Assembly: GCA_021786655.1 (NCBI GenBank)
Contig: JAJYMU010000203.1
Location: 1 to 11,640 of the forward strand
Source of the DNA: Bacteroidota bacterium
Lineage (GTDB): Bacteria; Bacteroidota; Ignavibacteria; Ignavibacteriales; Melioribacteraceae
DNA length: 11,640 nucleotides
Direction of reading: 5' to 3'
Made by a program: the position numbers and the translations under genes. A model generated the notes under the pieces. It was given only the letters and a program-made list of their open reading frames with translations. It was not told the origin of the DNA and searched no databases. This document shows positions 4,776 through 11,640 of this stretch, in pieces; the stretch's first letter is position 1; each line of letters opens with the position of its first letter.

Positions 4776-6046
4776 TTGTCCTGCCGAGATCGCACCAGCG
4801 CTTGTATTTTCGAATGAACCGCCGAACTTGCCCGATAGGCAATAATTATTTTGTCGTCCTCGTAATCCGCCGATAGGATTTCCGCCATCTCGTAAAGCTG
4901 CGAGACCAATTTCGAATCCGAGTGACTTAACACAATTGTTCCTTGAACAAAGTTCTTTTCGTACAAATCGAGAAGCATCTTCTTTAGATTTCCGATATTG
5001 ATTCCACGTTCGGCAGAAATCAAAATGCTGTTTTTGTATTTGTTCAGAATGTAATCCATCTTGCTCTTGTCTTTAAGTGCATCCACTTTGTTGAAAATTT
5101 TGATTTGGATTTTCTTGTGGCTGTTGAGTTCTTCCAAAGTTGAATCGACAACATGAATATGGTCTTCGTAAAAATCGTGTGAGACATCTATCATGTGAAG
5201 GATAATATCTGCATCGCGCACAACGTTAAGCGTGCTCTTGAACGACGCGACGAGATGGTGCGGCAGCTTTCGGATGAATCCGACTGTATCGCTTAGCAAT
5301 ACTTTTTTGTTTTTCTCGATGTCGAAAGAGCGGGTTGTGGAATCTAGCGTGGCGAAAAGTTTATCCTCGGCAAGCGCTCCTGCGTTGGTTAGTCTGTTCA
5401 ATAAAGTAGATTTACCGGCATTGGTATAACCAACAAGGCACGCTGTAACCTGATCTTTTCGTCCGGCGCTTTTTGTTGTCTGCTGCGCTTCAATTTTTTT
5501 CAGATTTTCTTTCAGCTTACTAATACGCGTGCGGATTATTCTTCTATCAGTTTCGATTTGCGTTTCACCTGGACCTTTGGTTCCGATACCGCCGTACTGT
5601 TTAGATAAGTGTGTCCATGCTCGTGTTAGGCGCGGCAGCATGTATTGAAGCTGCGCCAACTCGACCTGTGTTTTTGCTTCGCGGGTTTTTGCATGCGAGG
5701 CAAAGATATCGAGAATCAAACCGCTGCGGTCTAAAACTTTTCGCTCAAAAAGTTTTTCGAGATTACGCGCCTGAGTAGGATTAAGATCGTCGTCAAAGAT
5801 TACAAGTCGAATGTCGTTCAACTCAATCAGCTGCGCGATTTCTTCCGCTTTGCCTTTGCCAACAAAAAATGCCGGGTCCGGCCTCTGGCGGTCTTGCATA
5901 ATCTTAAATACAGTTTCCGCGCCGGCGGTTGATGTCAGCATTTCCAGTTCGTCGAGGTGTTCTTCTACTTGTTCTCTGGAATAGTCGCTGGAAATTAAGC
6001 CGATCAAAATTGCGCGTTCAACAGGTATTGGTTGTAATTCAATCAT
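4772..6046 (-). CDS. hflX: GTPase HflX
   Basis: 424 residues, normal length. HflX is a ribosome-associated GTPase that splits or rescues stalled 70S ribosomes under stress. The N-terminal HflX domain (about 1-185) includes FVGKGKAEE and the glycine-rich signature GGIGTKGPGETQIETDRR (152-169) followed by a coiled-coil helix. The G domain has G1 GYTNAGKS (206-213), G2 around T233 in FATLDSTTR, G3 DTVGF (253-257), G4 NKVD (319-322) and G5 SAE (344-346). A short C-terminal domain follows. Its ATG overlaps the stop of the vWA gene by 4 nt (ATGA), so the two are probably translationally coupled; it is the last gene of the minus-strand operon. Confidence 0.96.
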   Translation of the reverse strand: MIELQPIPVERAILIGLISSDYSREQVEEHLDELEMLTSTAGAETVFKIMQDRQRPDPAFFVGKGKAEEIAQLIELNDIRLVIFDDDLNPTQARNLEKLFERKVLDRSGLILDIFASHAKTREAKTQVELAQLQYMLPRLTRAWTHLSKQYGGIGTKGPGETQIETDRRIIRTRISKLKENLKKIEAQQTTKSAGRKDQVTACLVGYTNAGKSTLLNRLTNAGALAEDKLFATLDSTTRSFDIEKNKKVLLSDTVGFIRKLPHHLVASFKSTLNVVRDADIILHMIDVSHDFYEDHIHVVDSTLEELNSHKKIQIKIFNKVDALKDKSKMDYILNKYKNSILISAERGINIGNLKKMLLDLYEKNFVQGTIVLSHSDSKLVSQLYEMAEILSADYEDDKIIIAYRASSAVHSKIQALVRSRQDN

Positions 6047-8151
6047 TCTTGTTTCTCGATTCCAGCTAAATCTTTTTTAGAACTTCTTGCAATTAGTGAT
6101 TCGATGATCGCAAGAACCAAAACGATAATCAAAAAATATTTCCATAATTCTGTTCCGAATCTTGCTTGATAGATTATCTTTGAAAAATCATCATTGGGCG
6201 AAACGTCGAAAAATTTCCCTTCAAACTCAATCTGCTTAAGGTAATCTTTGAACTCCGGCACACTCGAATGTTCGGTTACTGACTCGCGCGGATCGTGATT
6301 GACGTAAAAATAATCGAGCAGATTACTGCCGGAGTAAAATTTGTAGGTTCCCGTCTCATCCGTCTTCGTGTAGAAAAAATAATTTTTGTTTGAAAGTGAA
6401 TCCGAATTTACATATTCGATCAATCCGCCGGGCTTAACAACCTTAATCAGCGAAAACTTTTTGTTGGAAATATTAACCGGCAATTCTTCTCCGGCAAGAG
6501 TTGAAGATTCATTTTTAATTTTTGTGGCTGATGCTAAAACCAATTTATTCATCAGCGGCGCAAATAAAGCTTTCATCGGAAAATTATTCCAGCTTAATGC
6601 CGGCGCGCTGTTGAACAAAAATATTTTTCCGGAACCAAGATTGAATTCACTTAAAAATGAAGAGTTATCAGCCATCGAAATAATGTTTCTCCCTTTGCCT
6701 GCCGGATTGATCTTGAAGTAGTGATAAATCTCAGGTGATTCAATCTTCGGCTGATTTTTCCCTTCAAACAAATCCTTGAACAACGGATTCTGATAATCGA
6801 TCTTGTCGAATTGGGATCTGGTTTCTTGTGAATTAAATTTTCCAACAGTAGCTGCCGGCAGCGGAAGATCGAATGCTTTACAAACACTTTGGAAATTTTC
6901 TAATGAAGTCTGCGAGCCCGGTAGAATTACAACTCCGCCGCCCTTGTTGACGTAATCGGAAACAGTCTTCCAATTCGAATTACCCGAAGCACCGATAACG
7001 ATTACTGCGTCGTAGTTGTTAAGATTAAGTGACGAAAGTTGGGAAGGATTGTATTCCGCAATCTTAATTTTGTTTGTCGGATCCTCAAGAGCAAAGCGGA
7101 TAAATCGCGAATCATCACGGTTATCGTCTACCATCAGCACGGAAATTTTGTCCGGCACATAGACGCTGAAAAATCTTTTGTTGTCTTGAACAATGTCGTC
7201 GTCCTCAAGTTCAGCAGAAATCTGAACGAGTCCGGTGTCGTTCAATGTTGTTTCAAACGTAACCTCTCGCGAATCCCCAGCGCTCAAATTCAAACTTTGC
7301 TGTGCGGATCTTTTGCCGTTTATGAAAAGTGAAACCACAGAATTATTGACCGGCTTATCGGAGTAGTTTTTTATTCTCGCGGTAAAACTTACGGTTTTGG
7401 ATTTCTCAAATATTTGATTGTTCGGAATCAGATCGTCAATTCCAAGATTTACCGGTTGTTTTTCAGTCATATCAACCAGAAACAATCTTGTGTTTGACCC
7501 TAGTGTCCGCGCTAAATTGGAAAGCTCGCTGGTTGAATTAAACGTGCGTCCTTTCTGAAGATCGGTGAACAGGTAAATTTCTTTATTGAAGTTCTTTGAC
7601 TGAAATAATATTTGTGCTGCCCTAACCAATGCTTCGTTCAACGTTCCGCTCGGCATAAAAATTTGCAAATCATCAATTGCTTTTTTGAGTTCGGAAAAGT
7701 TTGAAGTCGGTTTAGCGGCATCTGCTTTTGTTTCGCTTACCTGCAGAAGCGCAATCTCGTCTCCTTCTTGAAAATTGTTTAATAGATTTTTTGCGATCTG
7801 CTTCGCGCGATTGAAGTACGAACCTTTTTCGGTAACAACCGACATGCTGAACGTGTTATCTATTATAAATACCGCGGTAGTTTTCGCAGCAGAGGAACTT
7901 CCAATCGTTATTGTCTTCACCGTAGGACGCGCGAACGCCGTCACGAGAAGAGTTACAATTGCAATACGAAGCAGAAGCAGCAGCCATTGCTTCAGTTTTA
8001 TTCTTTTGATTTTTGTTTTCTGCAGCTCTTTCAAAAATGCAAGAGTGCTGAACTCAATCTTTTTTAGTTTTCTGAGATTGAGAAAATGAAGTACGATTGG
8101 AATAGAAGCAGCCAGCAAACCAAGTAAGACTGCGGGATTGAGAAAAGTCAT
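6043..8151 (-). CDS. BatA-like membrane protein with vWA domain
   Basis: 702 residues. An N-terminal double-transmembrane unit (about 5-24 and 56-73, starting FLNPAVLLGLLAASIPIVLHFL) matches the BatA N-terminal domain. A von Willebrand A domain follows (about 93-215) with a MIDAS-like site D98-N-T100-F-S102, where Thr replaces the middle Ser, plus T170 and D197. After a beta-rich stretch comes a glutamine-amidotransferase-like segment (about 333-415, VLMVDDNRDD ... YVNKGGGVVILPG) without an obvious catalytic Cys. One C-terminal transmembrane helix lies near 670-689. Proteins of this build are common in Bacteroidota and relatives; the exact function is unknown, probably in the envelope. No clear Shine-Dalgarno sequence is seen ahead of the ATG. 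Confidence 0.88.
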   Translation of the reverse strand: MTFLNPAVLLGLLAASIPIVLHFLNLRKLKKIEFSTLAFLKELQKTKIKRIKLKQWLLLLLRIAIVTLLVTAFARPTVKTITIGSSSAAKTTAVFIIDNTFSMSVVTEKGSYFNRAKQIAKNLLNNFQEGDEIALLQVSETKADAAKPTSNFSELKKAIDDLQIFMPSGTLNEALVRAAQILFQSKNFNKEIYLFTDLQKGRTFNSTSELSNLARTLGSNTRLFLVDMTEKQPVNLGIDDLIPNNQIFEKSKTVSFTARIKNYSDKPVNNSVVSLFINGKRSAQQSLNLSAGDSREVTFETTLNDTGLVQISAELEDDDIVQDNKRFFSVYVPDKISVLMVDDNRDDSRFIRFALEDPTNKIKIAEYNPSQLSSLNLNNYDAVIVIGASGNSNWKTVSDYVNKGGGVVILPGSQTSLENFQSVCKAFDLPLPAATVGKFNSQETRSQFDKIDYQNPLFKDLFEGKNQPKIESPEIYHYFKINPAGKGRNIISMADNSSFLSEFNLGSGKIFLFNSAPALSWNNFPMKALFAPLMNKLVLASATKIKNESSTLAGEELPVNISNKKFSLIKVVKPGGLIEYVNSDSLSNKNYFFYTKTDETGTYKFYSGSNLLDYFYVNHDPRESVTEHSSVPEFKDYLKQIEFEGKFFDVSPNDDFSKIIYQARFGTELWKYFLIIVLVLAIIESLIARSSKKDLAGIEKQE

Positions 8152-8187
8152 CTAACAATTTTTTTATTCTTGATGCACAATCATAAT

Positions 8188-8547
8188 TTAAATCTGCTCG
8201 GCTTTCAAGTGCAGATTGGAAGCGGGTTCTTGCTTTGAGTGCTTCTCTTTAACGAGGGAATCGTAAATGCTCAATAATTCTTTGGACGACTCTGCGTGGA
8301 TTAGATCAAATTTATTTCCACGGATTAGTTTATTCAACCTGTAAAGACTTGCCGGAGTAAAATACCTTCCGAAATTAAAAGCATGCACTTTTATTCTATG
8401 TTTCACCGCTTCAATGTGAAGTCTGGAATTAGGATAACACAATAACTCAACATCAATACCGGCATCTATCAGAGTGCGCGCGGTATTAAGTGAATACATT
8501 TCCATTCCTCCCCAACTTTTGGAAAGACAGCTATGCAATACTTTCAT
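8188..8547 (-). pseudogene. Truncated glycosyltransferase (N-terminal GT-B domain only)
   Basis: 119 residues. The start MKVLHSCLSKSWGGMEMYSLNTARTL and the segment KFDLIHAESSKEL match the N-terminal donor-side half of GT4-type glycosyltransferases (Glyco_transf_4), which normally run to ~360 residues. After about residue 95 the similarity to my recollection of the family stops, and the frame ends with a non-typical tail (KHSKQEPASNLHLKAEQI). The catalytic C-terminal half, with the E-x7-E region and UDP-sugar site, is absent; only 36 nt separate its stop from the vWA gene. I infer an internal deletion. It overlaps the SpoIID gene by 4 nt (ATGA). It is probably inactive unless the short form has a new role. 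Confidence 0.7.
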
Positions 8548-9869
8548 GAATAGACTTTCTGAATTTTTGTTTTTTGAAAATAGTGTGTTAATATTTCATC
8601 AAAAGAGTAGCCGAGCTCACCCATCACAGCGGCGCCGATTTGGCAAAGTCCAACGCCATGTCCCCATCCGGCTCCATCAAGAATAAATTTCCCGGGAACG
8701 TCATCAACAACATTTTCCTTTGTTACAATGAATGCGGAGCTGTATAAATGAGTTGGGGAAAGCGCTTTCCTTATTGCCAGTTCTTTGCCGATGATTAATG
8801 TTTTGTTAGTCCCAACAATTTTAAGTCTGATGATTCTGCCGGAGAAACCTCTTTCGACCGGGACCAAATCTTTGATCTGCCCGAAATCAATTTTGGTTTT
8901 GCTTCGTATCAAGTGCGAAATTTCATCTTGTGAATACTCAACCTTCCAACGGAAGAAGTCGCTCGTTGATTGATCGAAATCAACCAAGACTTGTGAAAGT
9001 ATTTTTTTATCCGAAGTGTTGCAGAAAGAATTTGGATTGCTTCTAACCCAATGTTCGAATGACTTTTCTTGTTGCAAATCGATTTCTGTTCCCTCGGGTT
9101 CGAATTTATAATCTATCACGGAGGACAAGTATTCGTGTTTCTCCGGCTCCCAGACGTTCTCAAAAGATTCGGTAACGCCGCCGCAGCATTTTGAATAACG
9201 CGCATCGCAAATTTTATCGTTGTGTGTCAGCACAAGTCCCCGCGTTTCGGAGATTGCATTCACGGATGCTTCGTTTACAATTCTTGTTACACCTTGATAT
9301 CTTTGGCAATGGTCGTCGGCGCAAAAATCGTAATCCTTGTGATCTTCTCTATCGTACCACCGGATAATTTCTTCGTTGCTTATTGTTTCCGAAACTGCTT
9401 TTCTATTTTTCTTTTCCAACTGTGCCAGCAGCCATCCGCGGGAAACAATTGCGTGCGCTTTCAAAAGTTCCGGCGAACTGTTCGCGCTCATCTCGGATGA
9501 AATAACACTCGTCAAATATTCTTCGATCGGCAGAATATTGACTGCAGTTATGTTTTCATTTTCGCGGATGAGCTTTAACGAGCCCCTGAACCGCTGATTT
9601 TCTTTTTTCTGCCAGTGAAAATCTTTTCCTATCATAACATTTCTCAGCAAGAACGATTCCGTTTCAAGATCATTCGGCACAAAAACAATTTCCTTGCCGC
9701 TAAAAATTTCTTTTGATTCCTGCTGAATCGAAATTCCGCCTCCGGCGCTCTTCGCTTTGAATTTTCCGCTGAAATGTTTGTTCAATCCCGGAGAAAGAAA
9801 CTCTCCGTATAGATCAAACAAAATTTCCTTTTCGGAAAGTATCCCGATATTCACGTTTGGTTCTTTCAT
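8544..9869 (-). CDS. SpoIID/LytB-domain protein
   Basis: 441 residues. SpoIID-type enzymes are lytic transglycosylases acting on denuded peptidoglycan glycans. The family core is clear: ILPIEEYLTSVISSEM (112-127, with Glu126 at the place of the catalytic SpoIID glutamate), SSPELLKAHAIVSRGW (131-146), RYSKCCGGVTESFENVW (224-240) and the C-terminal GAGWGHGVGLCQIGA. A His/Cys cluster H177-x5-C183-x3-H187-C188 resembles the zinc site of Clostridioides difficile SpoIID. A TGA codon lies directly ahead of the ATG in frame, so no longer form exists, and there is no signal peptide or membrane segment. It is the first gene of the four-gene minus-strand operon; the Shine-Dalgarno is weak. Confidence 0.88.
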   Translation of the reverse strand: MKEPNVNIGILSEKEILFDLYGEFLSPGLNKHFSGKFKAKSAGGGISIQQESKEIFSGKEIVFVPNDLETESFLLRNVMIGKDFHWQKKENQRFRGSLKLIRENENITAVNILPIEEYLTSVISSEMSANSSPELLKAHAIVSRGWLLAQLEKKNRKAVSETISNEEIIRWYDREDHKDYDFCADDHCQRYQGVTRIVNEASVNAISETRGLVLTHNDKICDARYSKCCGGVTESFENVWEPEKHEYLSSVIDYKFEPEGTEIDLQQEKSFEHWVRSNPNSFCNTSDKKILSQVLVDFDQSTSDFFRWKVEYSQDEISHLIRSKTKIDFGQIKDLVPVERGFSGRIIRLKIVGTNKTLIIGKELAIRKALSPTHLYSSAFIVTKENVVDDVPGKFILDGAGWGHGVGLCQIGAAVMGELGYSFDEILTHYFQKTKIQKVYS

Positions 9870-9901
9870 TCAAAATGTTTCCCTGTTGTTTAGTCACAAC
9901 T

Positions 9902-9941
9902 CAGCGCTGCAAGGTTTAATCTATAACAGCACGCGGCGCTG
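9902..9941. promoter_or_regulatory. Inverted repeat in the SpoIID/trhO divergent intergenic region
   Basis: CAGCGCTGC (9902-9910) pairs with GCGGCGCTG (9933-9941), nine pairs with one T-G, separated by 22 nt. The spacer holds TATAGA on the minus strand (9926-9921), a possible -10 box for the SpoIID operon, about 50 nt ahead of its start. It could be an operator or a leader hairpin. No -35 box is convincing. The arms are GC-rich in an AT-rich background, which is why I record it. Confidence 0.3.
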
Positions 9942-10072
9942 GAAAATAAATTGTTAACGGTTTCCGATTATTTGGACGCATGAGACAGCTCATTGATTTT
10001 CGGCTAAAAATAAGATTTATTATCTTTATTTAATAGTTTTTTGCGATTTCTGATAAGAAGGTGATTTCCATT

Positions 10073-10957
10073 ATGAAATTTAAGGTTTTACTCTTTTATA
10101 AATACGTCAAATTTCCGGAACCGGGCAGGTTTCAAGAAGAACATTTAAAATTTTGCGAAGCGAACGACATCAAAGGACGGGTTTGGATCTCCGACGAAGG
10201 GATTAATGCAACGGTATCCGGCACGGTGGAGAACATCGAAAAATATAAATCGGAAATTAGAAAGTACCCTGAGTTCAGCGATATCTGGTTTAAGGAAGAC
10301 GAGCACAACGAACACGCGTTCCGTAAAATTCATGTGCGTCTGAAAAAAGAAATTGTGAATGCAAGTTTCGGAGAAGTCGATCTTTCTAAAACGGCTCGAC
10401 GGTTAAAACCGGAAGAGCTAAATCAATTTTATGAAAGCGGAAAAGATTTTGTAATTGTTGATGCGCGTAACGATTATGAAAGTATTATCGGAAAATTTAA
10501 GAATGCCATCGCGCCAAAGATGGATACTTTCCGCGACTGGCCAAAAGTTGTTGAAGAACTGAAAGAGTTCAAGGACAAAACTATTGTTACTTACTGCACC
10601 GGCGGTATTAGATGCGAAAAAGCTTCCGCGCTTTTAGTTGAGAACGGATTCAAAGATGTTTACCAGATGGACGGCGGAATTTGGAACTACGTTACGCAGC
10701 ATCCGGATAAATATTGGGAAGGGAGCGTTTTTGTTTTTGATGGGCGCTGCATTGTTACGCCGAACACAAAAGAAGAAATCAAACATATCGGTAAATGTTA
10801 TTACTGCGGAAAACCGACTTCCTACTATATAAACTGCCACAACCAGGACTGCGATAAAATGCTTCTTACTTGCGACGAATGCAAAGTTGAAAATGATTAC
10901 TGCTGTTCCGATAAATGCCGCCGCGCGCCGAATAGAAGAAAAAGAATTCACGGATGA
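10073..10957 (+). CDS. trhO: tRNA uridine(34) hydroxylase TrhO (rhodanese-fold, YceA family)
   Basis: 294 residues from the ATG at 10073. A GTG at 10061 is in frame, but AGAAGGTGA (10056-10064) is better read as the ribosome binding site for the ATG. TrhO hydroxylates U34 in tRNA to ho5U, using oxygen. Domain order is an N-terminal acylphosphatase-like domain (1-95, with WISDEGINATVSG at 38-50), a rhodanese domain (about 105-215) with active-site loop Cys175-T-G-G-I-R-Cys181-E-K-A-S, and a Cys-rich tail (Cys242, 245, 255, 260, 267, 270, 277, 278, 282) likely to bind metal. All hallmarks are intact. It is transcribed divergently from the SpoIID operon, with no obvious operon partner. Confidence 0.94.
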   Translation: MKFKVLLFYKYVKFPEPGRFQEEHLKFCEANDIKGRVWISDEGINATVSGTVENIEKYKSEIRKYPEFSDIWFKEDEHNEHAFRKIHVRLKKEIVNASFGEVDLSKTARRLKPEELNQFYESGKDFVIVDARNDYESIIGKFKNAIAPKMDTFRDWPKVVEELKEFKDKTIVTYCTGGIRCEKASALLVENGFKDVYQMDGGIWNYVTQHPDKYWEGSVFVFDGRCIVTPNTKEEIKHIGKCYYCGKPTSYYINCHNQDCDKMLLTCDECKVENDYCCSDKCRRAPNRRKRIHG

Positions 10958-11030
10958 AAAGGAATACAATCCATCAAAGGCGGGCACGACTTTGCGTTCT
11001 CTACAACGCTAGTTCATAAAACATAACACT

Positions 11031-11640
11031 TCAGTTTATTACAAATGTTTTTGATTTACACTTTTCAACTGAAATCTGACCTTGTCTTTCGATTCGGGGT
11101 GGGTCATAGCTGCGAGTAATTCTTGGGACAACACCCAATTGCTGTATATGATAATTATGTGGTTGTGCCCTCAGATTATAAAAACATTGTGTCTGCCCTA
11201 CCTCCAAGGTTAATTCTTTGTAGTCCATTATTCCAGTCGGATTTACTGTAACTCGTAATTGATGTGATGTGTTATTGGTAAAGCAATATTCCCCTGTATT
11301 ATTAATTTCACAATCTTTGTTTGCTGTGCCTTGGTTATTGACACCACGATTAGAATTATTTCTGCTGCGATTCGTCTCTATATTAATACCTAGTAAAGCT
11401 CCAGCATCTGAATCTATAGGTAACTCTTTCCCAGTTGCAGCAATTACTAATCCTGTATTCGAATCGAGAGCCTTTAAAGTAAGTTTCAATGTATTACTCA
11501 ATACTGTATAACTACCAATTATGATCACTTCAACTGATAACATTTTACCGAGTGCTTTTGCCTTGTCAACGTCAATATAGCCTTCAGCAATCATTTTTTT
11601 TGCCTCTGCTATTCCCGATAGGTTTTCTCTGTCAAAAACT
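11031..11640 (-). CDS. FlgO/CsgG-like domain protein with unknown Cys-containing C-terminal domain (5' end beyond window)
   Basis: 202 residues are visible. An ATG exists at 11594, but the frame is open from the right edge and the 15 residues before that ATG (VFDRENLSGIAEAKK) belong to the family, so the gene starts outside. The first ~85 residues match the end of a FlgO/CsgG/LpoB-like periplasmic domain: D-R-E-N-L, DVDKAKALGKML, VIIIGSYTVL, LKALDSNTGLVIAA. An Asn-rich linker follows (about 88-107, NRSRNNSNRGVNNQG). The last ~95 residues form a beta-rich domain with four cysteines (DCEIN, EYCFTN, TQCFYN, EKCKSK) that I do not recognise. It is likely envelope-located and probably a lipoprotein, but the signal sequence is not in view. 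The 3' end converges on trhO with 73 nt between and no clear terminator. Confidence 0.75.
   Translation of the reverse strand, partial: VFDRENLSGIAEAKKMIAEGYIDVDKAKALGKMLSVEVIIIGSYTVLSNTLKLTLKALDSNTGLVIAATGKELPIDSDAGALLGINIETNRSRNNSNRGVNNQGTANKDCEINNTGEYCFTNNTSHQLRVTVNPTGIMDYKELTLEVGQTQCFYNLRAQPHNYHIQQLGVVPRITRSYDPPRIERQGQISVEKCKSKTFVIN

Noticed and set aside
8145..8250. Open second frame through the glycosyltransferase tail into the vWA start, as a frameshifted C-terminal half
   Set aside because: The frame-shifted reading gives no recognisable GT-B residues and only a few dozen codons exist before the vWA gene, so a frameshift alone cannot restore the enzyme. A deletion fits better.
9993..10023. 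TTGATT and TATTAT as -35 and -10 boxes of trhO
   Set aside because: The spacing is 19 nt and the region is so AT-rich that such pairs are expected by chance. No TAnnTTTG box was found.
10994..11009. Hairpin GCGTT-CTCTAC-AACGC between trhO and the FlgO-like gene, as a terminator
   Set aside because: The stem is only five pairs and no T-tract follows on either strand.

Overview
The window is a protein-coding stretch of a bacterial chromosome of moderate to low GC. It most likely comes from the Bacteroidota/Chlorobiota (FCB) group, possibly an Ignavibacteria-like lineage. That placement is inference. It rests on a BatA-type double-transmembrane vWA protein, the style of the Phd/YefM-YoeB pair and the IS200-type transposase, and promoter-like TAnnTTTG boxes. 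No rRNA, tRNA or CRISPR array was seen.

Left part (1-2100). A 5'-truncated phosphoserine aminotransferase (serC) ends at a perfect hairpin terminator and is followed by a small lipoprotein gene. A Phd/YefM-YoeB-type toxin-antitoxin pair on the minus strand then separates the lipoprotein gene from hutH. The TA pair lies between two copies of one composite junction sequence: the last codons of the lipoprotein, a GTAG-headed palindrome, and the last codons of hutH. The left copy holds the real lipoprotein end and a decayed hutH end. The right copy holds a relic of the lipoprotein end and the real hutH end. The simplest reading is that a roughly 555-bp TA cassette entered a compact convergent lipoprotein/hutH junction with a duplication of about 100 bp. 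This is the most interesting signal in the window.

Middle (2094-4775). A complete MIO-type ammonia-lyase, probably histidine ammonia-lyase but with substitutions at several signature positions, lies on the minus strand. Behind its promoter is an IS200/IS605-type single-gene transposase. It is preceded by four hairpins with mirror-image TAAA/TTTA tetraloops and followed by a right-end hairpin. A small single-pass membrane protein gene follows and overlaps the end of hflX by 4 nt.

Minus-strand operon (9869 to 4772). Four genes are tightly packed: a SpoIID/LytB-domain protein, a truncated glycosyltransferase (N-terminal domain only), a BatA-like vWA membrane protein, and the ribosome-associated GTPase HflX. 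The first and second genes overlap by 4 nt (ATGA), as do the third and fourth.

Right part. The tRNA U34 hydroxylase TrhO is divergent from this operon across about 200 bp. At the right edge, on the minus strand, is the 3' part of a gene with a FlgO/CsgG-like domain, an Asn-rich linker and an unrecognised Cys-containing C-terminal domain. Apart from the TA cassette and the IS element, most genes are ordinary housekeeping or envelope genes.
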